The notes: generated from the letters alone by a model not told the origin. Positions 24,641 to 33,568 are shown, numbered from the stretch's first letter. The stretch: DNA of 64,000 bases from Gammaproteobacteria bacterium (GCA_024275915.1 JAJRYG010000058.1:1-64000); one strand, 5' to 3'. A program made the numbers and translations.

Positions 24641-24665
24641 AAATCCGACTAACACACTTGGTTAT
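24641..24665 (+). promoter_or_regulatory. IscR type 1-like binding site
   Basis: A 25 bp sequence with halves AAATCCGACTAA and CACACTTGGTTAT matches about 19 of 25 positions of the E. coli IscR type 1 consensus (core YYGACTR, then R-R-S-T-A-T). It lies 56-80 bp upstream of the erpA start and also within the yggX upstream region. In E. coli erpA is a known IscR target. Binding has not been shown here. Confidence 0.5.
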
Positions 24666-24720
24666 TATCCGGTTTGAGTCGACATTGTTCAAGCCGGGAC
24701 TGCATTTCAGGAGCAAAATC

Positions 24721-25101
24721 ATGACACAAGAAAGCACTTCAGGCTACAACCCCAACCTTAGCGATGCTGAAATCAAGGTTTCCCCCACGGCGGCGGAGCA
24801 GCTGGCCAACCTGATGAACAATCCGGATGTGGAAGCCGAAGGCATTCGCGTGTTCGTCAGTGGCGGGGGGTGCAGCGGCCTGACCTATGGCATGACTTAC
24901 GCCGATGCCGTCGGTGAGCGCGACAAGGTGCTCGAAGGTGAGGGCTTCAAGGTGATTGTCGATGCCTTTGCCCTCAACTACCTCAAGGGCTGCGACATCG
25001 ATTTTTCCCAGGACGGGCTGAATGCCTCCTTCGTCTTCAACAACGTTTTCCAGTCCACCGGGGGCAGCGGTGCCTGTGGTGGCTGCGGCTCGGCACGCTG
25101 A
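24721..25101 (+). CDS. erpA: Iron-sulfur cluster insertion protein, A-type carrier
   Basis: From the ATG at 24721 the protein has 126 residues. The HesB/IscA-type fold is clear: IKVSPTAAEQLANLM, GIRVFVSGGGCSGLTYGM with the first conserved Cys, and the C-terminal GACGGCGSA with the two further ligands. These three cysteines bind and hand over Fe-S clusters. The ErpA name is supported by length and divergent position beside yggX with an IscR-like site, but an IscA-like alternative cannot be excluded from sequence alone. An N-terminal extension of about 15 residues precedes the fold. Confidence 0.82.
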   Translation: MTQESTSGYNPNLSDAEIKVSPTAAEQLANLMNNPDVEAEGIRVFVSGGGCSGLTYGMTYADAVGERDKVLEGEGFKVIVDAFALNYLKGCDIDFSQDGLNASFVFNNVFQSTGGSGACGGCGSAR

Positions 25102-25116
25102 TTGCGGGCTCCGGGC

Positions 25117-25146
25117 CGTGCCAGGGCGGTGCTCCGGCCTGGCACG
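25117..25146 (+). terminator. Hairpin after erpA
   Basis: CGTGCCAGG and CCTGGCACG form a 9 bp perfect stem with a 12-base loop. No T-run follows on either strand, so it is a possible but unproven terminator or processing site. Confidence 0.3.
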
Positions 25147-25208
25147 AACGGTTTCGGTCTGTCCACGCCCGACATGGACCCATGGCGGTTCAGGCTTGAG
25201 CTGAGTCC

Positions 25209-26477
25209 ATGCAAACCATGAAAGAGGCAGCGGCGGGCCGGGTTCTCATCATTGCGCCCCACGGCAGTTACCGCACCCAGCCATATATTCAGGCCGCCGG
25301 CGAACTGGGAGTCGAAGTCCTCATCGCCTCCGAAGGCAGGCATTCCATCGTCAGTGCCTACGCCAGGGGACTGCACATCGATCTGTCCGACGAACAGACG
25401 GCGCTCGAACGGATTTTTGAGGAAGCCCGAAAGGCGCCATTTCGTGGCATCATCGGTACCGACGATGGCACCATCCGGCTCGCCTGCCGGGCGGCGCAGG
25501 CTCTGGCGTTGCCCCACAATCCTGTCGAGGCGGTCAGCTTCGGACGGCGCAAGGATCTGGCCCGGGCATGTCTGCAGGCAGCGGACGTCAGGGTACCCTG
25601 GCATCGGCGACTCGATCTCGACCGGCCACTCGAAGCGCAACTGGCCGGGTTGACATTTCCCCTGGTGGTCAAGCCGGTGGCCCTTTCGGGCAGCCGTGGC
25701 GTCATCCGGGTCGATGATCGGACACAACTGTTGCAGACCGTGGAACGCATCCAGATCCTGCTGAAGACCGAAGCTGCCCTGGATGCCGACGAAGCTCGCT
25801 ACCTGTTGCTGGAAGGCTTTGTCAGCGGCCGGGAAGTGGCGCTGGAAGGCATGCTGGAGGCAGGCCGGCTATCGGTGCTCAGTGTCTTCGACAAGCCCGA
25901 TCCCCTCGATGGGCCGTATTTCGAGGAAACCTATTACATCACGCCCTCACGCCACAGCGCCGCCACGCTCACGGCCCTGCAGCAAATCGTACAGGCGGCC
26001 TGCGAGGCCTACGGCTTGCGTGAGGGGCCGGTGCATGCCGAATGCCGGATCAATGCCGACGGGATCTGGATCATCGAAGTGGCGGCACGCACCATTGGCG
26101 GTCTGTGCAGCCGACTGCTGCAGTTTGGCACTGGCCACAGCCTGGAACAGCTGGTGCTGGCCCAGGCCATGGGGCAGCGCCTGCCGCTGGCCGCGCATGA
26201 AGGGGGGGCCGGGGTCCTGATGATTCCCATTCGCCAGGCGGGTGTGCTGCGGCGGGTGGAGGGCATACTCGAGGCACAGAAAGTCCCCTTCATCGAATCG
26301 GTGGAGATGCAGATCCGCGAAGGCCATGAACTGGTACCCCTGCCGGAAGGTGCCAGTTACCTGGGCTTCATTTTTGCCCGCGCACCGACGCCGGCACAGG
26401 CCGAGGCCGCCCTGCGTCAGGCCCATGCCTGTCTGAATATCGTGGTCGCACCCTTGTGGAAAATCGGTGTGGCCTGA
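25209..26477 (+). CDS. ATP-grasp domain protein
   Basis: This 422-residue protein is an ATP-grasp carboxylate-amine/thiol ligase. The N-terminal Rossmann-like part (VLIIAPHGSYRTQPYIQAA) is followed by the ATP-grasp core: FPLVVKPVALSGSRGVIRV (nucleotide-binding lysine and Gly-rich loop), YLLLEGFVSGREVALEGML, and HAECRINADGIWIIEVAAR with the metal-binding acidic and Asn/Glu residues. It resembles the carbamoyl-phosphate synthase/biotin carboxylase group but has no biotin domain. The substrate is unknown. It is followed closely (42 bp) by a radical SAM gene and a hotdog-fold gene in the same direction, which suggests a small biosynthetic or activation unit. Confidence 0.82.
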   Translation: MQTMKEAAAGRVLIIAPHGSYRTQPYIQAAGELGVEVLIASEGRHSIVSAYARGLHIDLSDEQTALERIFEEARKAPFRGIIGTDDGTIRLACRAAQALALPHNPVEAVSFGRRKDLARACLQAADVRVPWHRRLDLDRPLEAQLAGLTFPLVVKPVALSGSRGVIRVDDRTQLLQTVERIQILLKTEAALDADEARYLLLEGFVSGREVALEGMLEAGRLSVLSVFDKPDPLDGPYFEETYYITPSRHSAATLTALQQIVQAACEAYGLREGPVHAECRINADGIWIIEVAARTIGGLCSRLLQFGTGHSLEQLVLAQAMGQRLPLAAHEGGAGVLMIPIRQAGVLRRVEGILEAQKVPFIESVEMQIREGHELVPLPEGASYLGFIFARAPTPAQAEAALRQAHACLNIVVAPLWKIGVA

Positions 26478-26519
26478 CAGGCCCGACATGAACATCAAAA
26501 TGCTTGAAAAGGACCAATC

Positions 26520-27581
26520 GTGAGCACAGCCGAACAAACTGATACCTACCAGCTGGTGGAAACCCGCCTGCAGGAAAAACTCGACGATGGCACCACACGC
26601 TGTCACCTGTGCCTGTGGCGCTGCAAGCTCAAGCATGGCCAGCGGGGCTTCTGCCAGGCCCACGTCAACCGCCACGGCACCCTCTACAACCTATCCTATG
26701 GCATCATCTCCGCCATCGAAACCGGCCCCATCGAGGACAAGCCGGTGCGGTACTACCGGCCTGGCAGCACGGTGCTGTCGGTGGGCAGCTACGGCTGCAA
26801 CTTTCGCTGTGGCGGGTGCCATAATCTGGAAATTTCCTGGGGGGTCACGGCACTGGACGACCTGGCCCGCGGTGAGTCGACAGCGGCCTTCGTGACGCCC
26901 CGGGAACTCGTCGACACGGCCAGGCGGCACGGTGCCGAAGGCATTGCCTTTACCTACTCGGAGCCGGCGGTGTGGCTGGAATACGTGCTGGACGTGTCGA
27001 AACTGGCCAAGCAACACGACCTGTATACGGTCTACGTGTCCAACAGTTTTGTCACCGACGAAGCCCTGGAGTTGATGGCACCCTGGGTGGATGTGCTGTG
27101 CTCGGACATCAAGAGCCTGGACGATGCCTTCTATCAGGACATCTGCCCCTTGTCCAGTGTCGAGCAGGTGCTGGGTTCGATTGAAAAGGCACACCAGCTG
27201 GGTATCCATGTAGAAACCCGCACCAACATCATCCCGACCAAAAACGATGATCCGCGAATGCTCGCCGAGATCGCCCGCTGGATCGCCGAACACCTGGGCA
27301 AGGACAGCCCCTGGCACATCACCCGCTTCTTTCCCGCCTATCAGCTTGCCCACCTGCCCGTGACGCCGGAAGACATCATGTTGCAGACCGAAGTGGCGGC
27401 CAGACAGGCGGGGCTGGAGCATGTCCATGTCTACGTGGACAAGGGCTGTGACTGTGCACAAACGAATCTACCAGTCAGCACTTGGCTGGATACGGATCCC
27501 GATGCGCTGCACAAGGTAAAGAAATGTGCCGCGGCCTGTTGTGGCGAAGAAGGTGTGCTGCTGAAAAAATACGAGTCATGA
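26520..27581 (+). CDS. AmmeMemoRadiSam-type radical SAM protein
   Basis: The GTG at 26520 with AAAAGGA ahead gives 353 residues. The N-terminal CHLCLWRCKLKHGQRGFC is a cysteine-rich segment of this family. The radical SAM motif CNFRCGGC (C-x3-C-x2-C) lies near residue 97, preceded by VGSYG, and TYSEPAVWLEYVLDV is the family's conserved block. This matches the AmrS group annotated as AmmeMemoRadiSam system radical SAM enzymes, related to pyruvate formate-lyase activases. It generates a 5-deoxyadenosyl radical to act on an unknown substrate. The partner Memo and AMMECR1 genes are not adjacent, in contrast to many genomes. Confidence 0.85.
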   Translation: MSTAEQTDTYQLVETRLQEKLDDGTTRCHLCLWRCKLKHGQRGFCQAHVNRHGTLYNLSYGIISAIETGPIEDKPVRYYRPGSTVLSVGSYGCNFRCGGCHNLEISWGVTALDDLARGESTAAFVTPRELVDTARRHGAEGIAFTYSEPAVWLEYVLDVSKLAKQHDLYTVYVSNSFVTDEALELMAPWVDVLCSDIKSLDDAFYQDICPLSSVEQVLGSIEKAHQLGIHVETRTNIIPTKNDDPRMLAEIARWIAEHLGKDSPWHITRFFPAYQLAHLPVTPEDIMLQTEVAARQAGLEHVHVYVDKGCDCAQTNLPVSTWLDTDPDALHKVKKCAAACCGEEGVLLKKYES

Positions 27582-27638
27582 TCTGTTCGGATCCGTGTTA
27601 GGGTTGCAGAAAAATTCCAGGGAAAAAAGGGAAACCGC

Positions 27639-28175
27639 ATGAACCTGCTGAAAGTCTTGCGCCGTCTGCATTTTCTTTCCGATGCCCGGCTGCTGGAGCT
27701 CTATCCGCCGTTCTGGCTGATGCGGGTCAAGGTCATCGAGCTGTCCGACGACTGGCGGCATGTGCATCTGCGCTTGCCACTGACCATGATCTCCAAGAAC
27801 ATGGGCAACAGCATGTTCGGGGGCTACCAGGCCTCCCTGTCCGATCCCATTGCCGCACTGGCCTGTGTCAGGGTGTTTCCCGGCAACGATGTATGGACCC
27901 GCCACCATGAGCTGGATTTCGTCAAGGTCGGCAATTCGGATCTGGATCTGCGCTTCGACTTCGATGCGGATCTGGAGCAGCAGATCCGTGCAGAACTGGC
28001 GGAAAAGGGCCGCAGCACGCCCAGCTTCGAGTTTGCCTTCTACCGTCAGGACGGCAAATTGTGCACCCATGTGAAAAGCACCGTGGCGATTCGTCCCGAG
28101 GGCTATATCAAGGGTTCCACCGGTGCTTTCCGGGTACCGGAGCAGAAACTGGCCCGGCCCGACGGCGACAAGTGA
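27639..28175 (+). CDS. Hotdog-fold protein, DUF4442 (thioesterase-like)
   Basis: This 178-residue protein contains LMRVKVIELSDDWRHVHLRL and NSMFGGYQASLSDPIAALA, the pattern of the DUF4442/PaaI-like hotdog fold. The usual HGG-like loop is replaced by F-G-G-Y, as in DUF4442. Hotdog proteins of this type often act as acyl-CoA or acyl-ACP thioesterases. A catalytic Asp could be the D in LSDP. It follows the radical SAM gene by 57 bp and precedes lpxA, and may belong to either unit. No signal peptide. Confidence 0.72.
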   Translation: MNLLKVLRRLHFLSDARLLELYPPFWLMRVKVIELSDDWRHVHLRLPLTMISKNMGNSMFGGYQASLSDPIAALACVRVFPGNDVWTRHHELDFVKVGNSDLDLRFDFDADLEQQIRAELAEKGRSTPSFEFAFYRQDGKLCTHVKSTVAIRPEGYIKGSTGAFRVPEQKLARPDGDK

Positions 28176-28227
28176 AGTCCGTGCGGGTTTTCGCTACAAT
28201 CGCGTTCCTGATACCCGGAGCCGCCCC

Positions 28228-29007
28228 GTGAGCAATACCATCCATCCTAGCGCCATCGTTTCCGAAGCCGCCAGCCTTGGCGAAAACAACACCATCGGTC
28301 CCCATGTGATCATCGAGGAGGATGTCCGGCTCGGCAATGACAACACCCTGATGGCCGGAGTGGTGCTCAAGGCCGGCAGCCGGCTGGGGGATGGCAATAC
28401 CATCCATGAATACACGGTCATCGGCGGTCTGCCTCAGGACCTGGGCTTCGATGGCCGCGCCACCGCGGCGGAAATCGGCAATGGCAACACCCTGCGTGAA
28501 TACGTTACCGTCAACCGGGCGACCAGGGAGGGCGGTGCAACCCGCCTGGGGAACGACAATTACCTCATGGTCAATACCCACATCGCTCATGACTGCGCGC
28601 TGGCCGACAACATCATTCTGGCGCCGGAGGCCGCCCTCGGTGGACACGTACATGTGCAGAGCCGGGCCTTCATTTCCGGCGGTGTCATGGTGCATCAGTT
28701 CACTACCATCGGTACCCTGGCCATGGTGGGCGGCAATGCCAAGATCACCCAGGATGTCCTGCCCTTCATGATCACCGATGGCAACCCGGCACGGCTGCGG
28801 GGACTGAATGTGGTGGGCCTGCGCCGCAACGGCTACGGACGCGACGAGGTCCGCGTTCTGAAGGAAATCTACCAGCTCATCAACCGCAGTGGTCTGGCCC
28901 AGGAGCAGTTTCTGGCCCGGATCGCGTCCCTGGACAGTCCGCTGGCAAGGCAATTCGTCCAGTTTATCGAAAACGCCAAACGGGGTTTTCATCGTGAAAA
29001 ATCATGA
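28228..29007 (+). CDS. lpxA: Acyl-ACP:UDP-N-acetylglucosamine O-acyltransferase
   Basis: The GTG at 28228 with CCGGAG ahead gives 259 residues (E. coli LpxA has 262). Most of the chain is hexapeptide repeats of the left-handed beta-helix (IHPSAIVSEAASLGENNTIG and similar). The catalytic His is in NTHIAHDC, and the C-terminal helical domain (NVVGLRRNGYGRDEVRVLKE) is typical of LpxA. It adds the first acyl chain in lipid A synthesis, in the cytoplasm. It is not next to lpxD, fabZ or lpxB, which is unusual; here it precedes fabA-fabB by 104 bp, placing it near fatty acid supply genes. It could be a second lpxA in the genome. Confidence 0.88.
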   Translation: MSNTIHPSAIVSEAASLGENNTIGPHVIIEEDVRLGNDNTLMAGVVLKAGSRLGDGNTIHEYTVIGGLPQDLGFDGRATAAEIGNGNTLREYVTVNRATREGGATRLGNDNYLMVNTHIAHDCALADNIILAPEAALGGHVHVQSRAFISGGVMVHQFTTIGTLAMVGGNAKITQDVLPFMITDGNPARLRGLNVVGLRRNGYGRDEVRVLKEIYQLINRSGLAQEQFLARIASLDSPLARQFVQFIENAKRGFHREKS

Positions 29008-29111
29008 AAACCGGACTTTCTCTTTATTTTCTGGGACTTGCATGGGAAAATAGCCGTCTGTTCCGCAACCCCCGCGTGCTATGCGCCTGACTCAACCCGG
29101 AAAAAATCATT

Positions 29112-29651
29112 ATGGATTCAGCCAACTCCCCGAATACCGAACGAAAGAACAGCTTCAGCTATGAAGAGCTGCTGGACTGTGGTCATGGCAAGCTGTTCGG
29201 TCCGGGAAACGCCCAGTTACCCCTGCCGCCCATGCTGATGTTCAACCGCATCCCCCATATCTCCGACCAGGGCGGCGCCAATGGCAAGGGCCAGATCATC
29301 GCCGAACTGGACATCACGCCAGATCTGTGGTTTTTCGAATGCCATTTCGAAGGTGACCCGGTCATGCCCGGTTGCCTGGGGCTGGATGCCATGTGGCAGC
29401 TCATCGGCTTCTACCTGGGCTGGCTGGGCGGGCCAGGCCATGGCCGCGCACTCAGTGCCGGTGACGTCAAGTTTACCGGCCAGGTGACGCCGGAGAACAA
29501 GAAGATCACTTATACCATCGACCTGAAACGCGTTATCATGCGCAAGCTGTTCATGGGCATCGCCGATGCCAGAATGGAAGTCGACGGACGGGAAATCTAT
29601 ACTGCCAAGGATCTCCGGGTGGGTTTGTTTACATCGACCGAAGGTTTTTGA
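29112..29651 (+). CDS. fabA: 3-hydroxydecanoyl-ACP dehydratase/isomerase
   Basis: This 179-residue protein contains [20 protein letters not shown], the catalytic His loop of FabA followed by the acidic residue region ([15 protein letters not shown]). Length is close to E. coli FabA (172). It dehydrates 3-hydroxydecanoyl-ACP and isomerises the product to the cis-3 form, the branch point to unsaturated fatty acids. fabB starts 5 bp after its stop, the classical proteobacterial pairing. The SD is weak (CGGA). No FabR/DesT-type palindrome was seen upstream. Confidence 0.95.
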   Translation: MDSANSPNTERKNSFSYEELLDCGHGKLFGPGNAQLPLPPMLMFNRIPHISDQGGANGKGQIIAELDITPDLWFFECHFEGDPVMPGCLGLDAMWQLIGFYLGWLGGPGHGRALSAGDVKFTGQVTPENKKITYTIDLKRVIMRKLFMGIADARMEVDGREIYTAKDLRVGLFTSTEGF

Positions 29652-29656
29652 TCCAA

Positions 29657-30880
29657 ATGTCACTACGCAGAGTTGTTGTTACCGGTTATGGAATCGTTTC
29701 CAGTATCGGTGCGAATAAGCAGGAAGTTACCGAAGCCCTTCGTGCCGGCAGGTCCGGCATCGAATTCAGTGAAACCTATGCCGAACTGGGTTTTCGTTCA
29801 CAGATTCATGGTCCCATCAAGCTGGACCTGGCCGGACTCATCGACCGCAAGCTCAAGCGCTTCATGGGCGATGGTGCGGCCTTCAATTATCTGGCCATGC
29901 AGGAGGCCATCGAGCATGCCGGGCTGGAAGAATCGGACATTTCCAATGTCCGCAGTGGCCTGATCATGGGCTCAGGTGGTCCGTCCACTTCCAACCTGGT
30001 GGAGGCTGCCGATATCCTGCGTGCCAAGGGCGTGAAAAGGGTCGGGCCGTACATGGTGACCCGTGCCATGTCCAGTACCAACTCGGCCTGTCTGGCCACG
30101 CCTTTCAAGATCAAGGGCGTCAACTATTCCATCAGCTCGGCCTGTTCCACCAGTGCCCACTGCATCGGCAATGCCTCCGAGCTTATTCAGATGGGCAAGC
30201 AGGACATCGTCTTCGCCGGTGGCGGCGAGGAAGAGCACTGGACCCTCAGCGTGCTGTTCGATGCCATGGGCGCCATGTCCTCCAAGTACAACGATGCCCC
30301 GGAAACAGCCTCCCGGCCCTATGATGCGACCCGCGACGGCTTCGTCATCTCCGGCGGCGGTGGAGTGCTGGTACTGGAAGAGCTGGAACATGCCCGAGCC
30401 CGTGGTGCCACCATTCATGCCGAGCTGACCGGCTACGGCGCCACCTCCGACGGTTATGACATGGTCGCACCGTCAGGTGAAGGCGCCGTGCGCTGCATGC
30501 AGCAGGCCATGGCCACGGTCGAGGGCCCCATCGATTACATCAATGCCCATGGTACCAGCACCCCGGTGGGGGATACCCGCGAGCTCGAAGCGGTCAAGGA
30601 AGTATTTGGTGACAACATTCCGGCCATTGCCTCGACCAAGTCACTGACCGGCCATGCGCTCGGTGCAGCCGGGGTCAACGAAGCCATCTATTCGCTGCTG
30701 ATGATGGAAAACAACTTCATTGCCGCCTCGGCCAACATCACCGAGCTGGATCCGGAAGCCGAAGGCTTCCCCATCGTCCGCGAGCTGCAGGAAAACGTCA
30801 CCCTCAAGCGGGTCATGTCCAACAGCTTCGGTTTCGGTGGCACCAACGCCACGCTGATCTTCGAACGCTTCGAAGACTGA
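29657..30880 (+). CDS. fabB: 3-oxoacyl-ACP synthase I
   Basis: Start ATG at 29657, five bases after the fabA stop; 407 residues (E. coli FabB 406). The catalytic Cys lies in [14 protein letters not shown], and the two His residues are in [11 protein letters not shown] and [12 protein letters not shown]. It elongates acyl-ACP chains, including the cis-3-decenoyl-ACP from FabA, in unsaturated fatty acid synthesis. A TTG three codons upstream overlaps the fabA stop and is less likely. A strong hairpin follows the stop. Confidence 0.95.
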   Translation: MSLRRVVVTGYGIVSSIGANKQEVTEALRAGRSGIEFSETYAELGFRSQIHGPIKLDLAGLIDRKLKRFMGDGAAFNYLAMQEAIEHAGLEESDISNVRSGLIMGSGGPSTSNLVEAADILRAKGVKRVGPYMVTRAMSSTNSACLATPFKIKGVNYSISSACSTSAHCIGNASELIQMGKQDIVFAGGGEEEHWTLSVLFDAMGAMSSKYNDAPETASRPYDATRDGFVISGGGGVLVLEELEHARARGATIHAELTGYGATSDGYDMVAPSGEGAVRCMQQAMATVEGPIDYINAHGTSTPVGDTRELEAVKEVFGDNIPAIASTKSLTGHALGAAGVNEAIYSLLMMENNFIAASANITELDPEAEGFPIVRELQENVTLKRVMSNSFGFGGTNATLIFERFED

Positions 30881-30889
30881 TCCCCGGCA

Positions 30890-30920
30890 GGCCGGGGCCT
30901 TGCTGAGGCCCCGGCCCTTT
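30890..30920 (+). terminator. Strong GC hairpin after fabB
   Basis: GGCCGGGGCCT and AGGCCCCGGCC form an 11 bp perfect stem with loop TGCTG, followed by CTTT. The T-run is short, but position 10 bp after the fabB stop supports a terminator. The next gene starts at 30924, directly behind it, so its promoter would be within or upstream of fabB unless readthrough is common. Confidence 0.65.
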
Positions 30921-30923
30921 CCC

Positions 30924-31445
30924 ATGCAAAAACACCTAGCCCGTTACAAAAAGCTCCGCAGCAACAAACTGGCCCGACTGCTCATGGACGGGATATTTGT
31001 CCTGCTGGTGCTCGCCCTGGTGCGCAGCTGGACCCTGCGGGACATGGTCGATGGCGAGGTGCCGGCCTTGCAGGCCGTGCAGCTCGACGGTCGGGTATTC
31101 GATCTTCGCCAGGCGCCACGACCGATCCTGATCCACTTCTGGGCCACCTGGTGCTCCATCTGCCGTCTCGAACAGGATGCCGTGCAGGCCTTGAGCGAGG
31201 ACTACCCAGTGATCACCATTGCCATGCAATCGGGAGATGTGGCGGAAATCCAAAGGTTCATGCAGCAAAACGGGCTCGACTTCCCCGTCATCAACGATCC
31301 CGATGGCAGCATTGCCCGGCGTTTTGGTGTACGGGCCGTACCGGCCAGCTTCTTTGTCGATGCCGGTGACAGTATCGTGTTTCGTGAAAGTGGCTATACC
31401 ACCGGTTGGGGCTTGCGGCTGCGTGGCTGGTGGGCCGGTTTGTAG
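30924..31445 (+). CDS. Membrane-anchored thioredoxin-like protein (TlpA/ScsD type)
   Basis: From the ATG at 30924 the product has 173 residues with one N-terminal membrane anchor (about residues 22-37, LMDGIFVLLVLALV). A thioredoxin-fold domain follows, active site WATWCSICRLEQD (C-S-I-C) and a conserved cis-proline in VRAVPASFF. It matches the protein disulfide oxidoreductase group, tethered to the inner membrane and facing the periplasm, probably acting as a reductase in cytochrome c maturation or disulfide repair. The substrate is unknown. It converges with the response regulator gene with 10 bp between. Confidence 0.82.
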   Translation: MQKHLARYKKLRSNKLARLLMDGIFVLLVLALVRSWTLRDMVDGEVPALQAVQLDGRVFDLRQAPRPILIHFWATWCSICRLEQDAVQALSEDYPVITIAMQSGDVAEIQRFMQQNGLDFPVINDPDGSIARRFGVRAVPASFFVDAGDSIVFRESGYTTGWGLRLRGWWAGL

Positions 31446-31455
31446 GCTTTGCGCT

Positions 31456-32595
31456 TTACAGGCGTGCCTTGAGTTGCTGGCTGATCTCGCTGAAATCGTC
31501 GGCAGCCTCGCCGTCCAGATTGCGGGCAATGAAATCCAGCAGCGGCACCAGCTGCTGGATCAGGCTGTTGATATGGGGTTTGAGGGACTCCTCGTGCTCA
31601 TTTTCCAGCAGGTGCAGGGCGGCAGCGATGGACATCCCCTGAGTTTCGGCGGGCTGGCTGAGCAGCGACTTGACCACCACCTGGTTGCCACCGTTTTTCA
31701 TGGCCTTGTCCAGATAGCGGCTGGTTTCCTTGATGATGGCCTTGATGTTGTCGAAATGACTCAGCTCGGGCTCGAGAATGCCGATACTGCAGGTGATCTT
31801 GATTTTCTTCTCAATCGTACCGAAGGTCAGGCTGGCCACCTTTTCCAGCAGGCGGCGGGCGGTTTCAGTGGCATCTTCGACACGGGTTTCACGCATGATC
31901 ATGGCAAATTTTGCCAGCCCGATGCGGGCAGCCATGTCCTCGGCACGGACACTTTTGGCCAGTAATTCACCGACACCCCGGATCACGTAATTGGCCTGCT
32001 CCTTGCCGACACGCAGGAACAGGCGGTTGAAATCATCAATGTCCATGCGCAGCATGATGAACTGGCCACCATGGCGCTGGTTGTAGGCCAGTTGCTCCTC
32101 GGCTGCCTTGAGAAAGTAACGATGTCCTCCCAGCCCGGTCAGCTCGTCGACGGCTGCCTGCTGTTCCAGCCGGTCGGAGGTTTCATTCAGCTTGTTGCGG
32201 GTTGCCTCGAAATGGACATGGGCCTGGGCCCGGGCCTGCAGTTGCACCGAATCGAAGGGCTTGGTGATGAAGTCGTTGGCGCCGTTGTCCAGCGCCCGCT
32301 GCTTGGTTTCCTCGTCGTCTTCCTTGCCGGTGATGATGATGACAGGAATGTGATTGAGACGGCTGTCACTGGCGCTGCGCAGACGCGCGAGCAGGCCGAA
32401 ACCGTCCAGGTAAGGCATGGACAGATCGGTAAAAACCACCTGAATAGTGGGGTCATTGGACAGAATGGTCCAGGCATCTTCGCCGTGCTCGGCTTCGACG
32501 ACATCGTAGCTTTTGCCCAGCACTTTTGACATTGCACGCCGCATGACCCGGGAGTCATCCACGGTGAGAATGCGAGGTTTGGTGGGGGAGGTCAT
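31456..32595 (-). CDS. Response regulator with degenerate GGDEF domain
   Basis: This 379-residue protein starts with a receiver domain (about 8-125): acidic pair in TVDDSRVM, phosphoacceptor aspartate in VVFTDLSMPYLDGF, and conserved Thr/Lys in IIITGKEDD and FITKPFD. A diguanylate-cyclase-like domain follows at about 150-305 (DELTGLGGHRYFLKAA and so on), but the active-site GG(D/E)EF is replaced by IGLAKF in AARIGLAKFAMIM. Cyclase activity is therefore very unlikely; the domain may bind nucleotide or act as an output or dimerisation module. A helical C-terminal segment ends the protein. No histidine kinase is adjacent. Confidence 0.85.
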   Translation of the reverse strand: MTSPTKPRILTVDDSRVMRRAMSKVLGKSYDVVEAEHGEDAWTILSNDPTIQVVFTDLSMPYLDGFGLLARLRSASDSRLNHIPVIIITGKEDDEETKQRALDNGANDFITKPFDSVQLQARAQAHVHFEATRNKLNETSDRLEQQAAVDELTGLGGHRYFLKAAEEQLAYNQRHGGQFIMLRMDIDDFNRLFLRVGKEQANYVIRGVGELLAKSVRAEDMAARIGLAKFAMIMRETRVEDATETARRLLEKVASLTFGTIEKKIKITCSIGILEPELSHFDNIKAIIKETSRYLDKAMKNGGNQVVVKSLLSQPAETQGMSIAAALHLLENEHEESLKPHINSLIQQLVPLLDFIARNLDGEAADDFSEISQQLKARL

Positions 32596-32962
32596 GACTC
32601 GCGTTCACTTCCGCTTGTTATCGTAAAATCCGCACCAAGAATATCTTTTTGTGCCCCGGTTTGCCATAGCCGTGCGGCATATATGTTTTCATTTTGCAGT
32701 AAAGTTATCATTTGCAGCGATTTCAGATACCGGTTTGAGCAGGCTTCAAGTATAGTTATCGGATCCGGAGGGCCGATGTTTAGCGCCTGGAGATGGATTT
32801 AACGGGATTTTTGCGGTAATTCCCGCACATTTCTGTCATATCACGGCATGTCATTGTTTTCGGAAAGGGCTCAATCCCGGAGGTTTTTTCCTGTGTATCC
32901 GCTGCGGCAGCCACATCGGGGGCGATGGCCGGGCGATTGGATCAAGAGTTATGGAGGTTGGA
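32596..32962. other. Gene-free spacer of 367 bp
   Basis: The region contains the upstream sequence of the response regulator gene (minus) and of the DUF302 gene (plus). AT-rich stretches near 32640-32760 could hold promoters in both directions, but no hexamer pair was convincing. No RNA gene or element copy was seen. Confidence 0.5.
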
Positions 32963-33433
32963 ATGTTACGTTGGATGTTGGCCAGCATGATGCTGGCGGT
33001 GGTAGGTCTGGGGGTACAGGCAGAAGAGCTGGCGCACATGAAGCGCTTTGTCGTCGAAGGGACGTTTGCCGATGTCCGGGATGACATCGAAATGGCCATT
33101 ACCGACCGCGGCATGATCATCAACAATGTTTCCCATATCGGCAACATGCTGGCCCGCACCGGCAAGGATCTTGGCCTCGGCAAGAAAATCTACAACGATG
33201 CCGAAGCGCTGGAATTCTGCAGCTCCACGGTTTCACGCCGCATGATGGAAGCCAATCCCCACAACATTATCTTCTGCCCTTACATCATCGCCATCTATAC
33301 CCTGCCGGGGGAGAAGGATATCGTGCATGTGGCCTTCCGCCGGCCAATCCCGGTGGGCAGCAAGGAATCCCGTGAGGCCCTGCAGGCGGTGGAGAAACTG
33401 CTCGACGACATCGTCGCTGATGTGGTCGATTGA
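32963..33433 (+). CDS. Exported DUF302 family protein
   Basis: Start ATG at 32963 with GGAGG seven bases ahead (an ATG at 32951 overlaps this SD and is unlikely); 156 residues. The signal peptide MLRWMLASMMLAVVGLGVQA is followed by a DUF302 domain (FVVEGTFADVRDDIEMAI, then DRGMIINNVSHIGNML, and the later CPYIIAIYTLPG). DUF302 is an alpha/beta domain found in periplasmic proteins of sulfur- and nitrogen-oxidising and other bacteria; its role is unclear. Cysteines at the C-terminal half could bind something. It seems to be monocistronic. Confidence 0.8.
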   Translation: MLRWMLASMMLAVVGLGVQAEELAHMKRFVVEGTFADVRDDIEMAITDRGMIINNVSHIGNMLARTGKDLGLGKKIYNDAEALEFCSSTVSRRMMEANPHNIIFCPYIIAIYTLPGEKDIVHVAFRRPIPVGSKESREALQAVEKLLDDIVADVVD

Positions 33434-33526
33434 GACAGGCCGGAAGGCGGAAGGCGCTGCGCCAAACTTTTCGGCACGCAAACAAGCAAAAAACAGGCCG
33501 TCAGAACCGGCTTGCCACGTCTGTCC

Positions 33527-33568
33527 TTGACTGGCGGTTGCAAAAGGTCGTTTTCAACCGCCTGCTAA
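33527..33568. repeat. Mini-copy of the dispersed palindromic element (copy F)
   Basis: TTGACTGGCGGTTG at one end and CAACCGCCTGCTAA at the other are inverted repeats (12 of 14 positions), separated by 14 bases. The sequence fits the two termini of the larger element joined after loss of the centre. It lies between DUF302 and HDOD genes. Confidence 0.65.
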
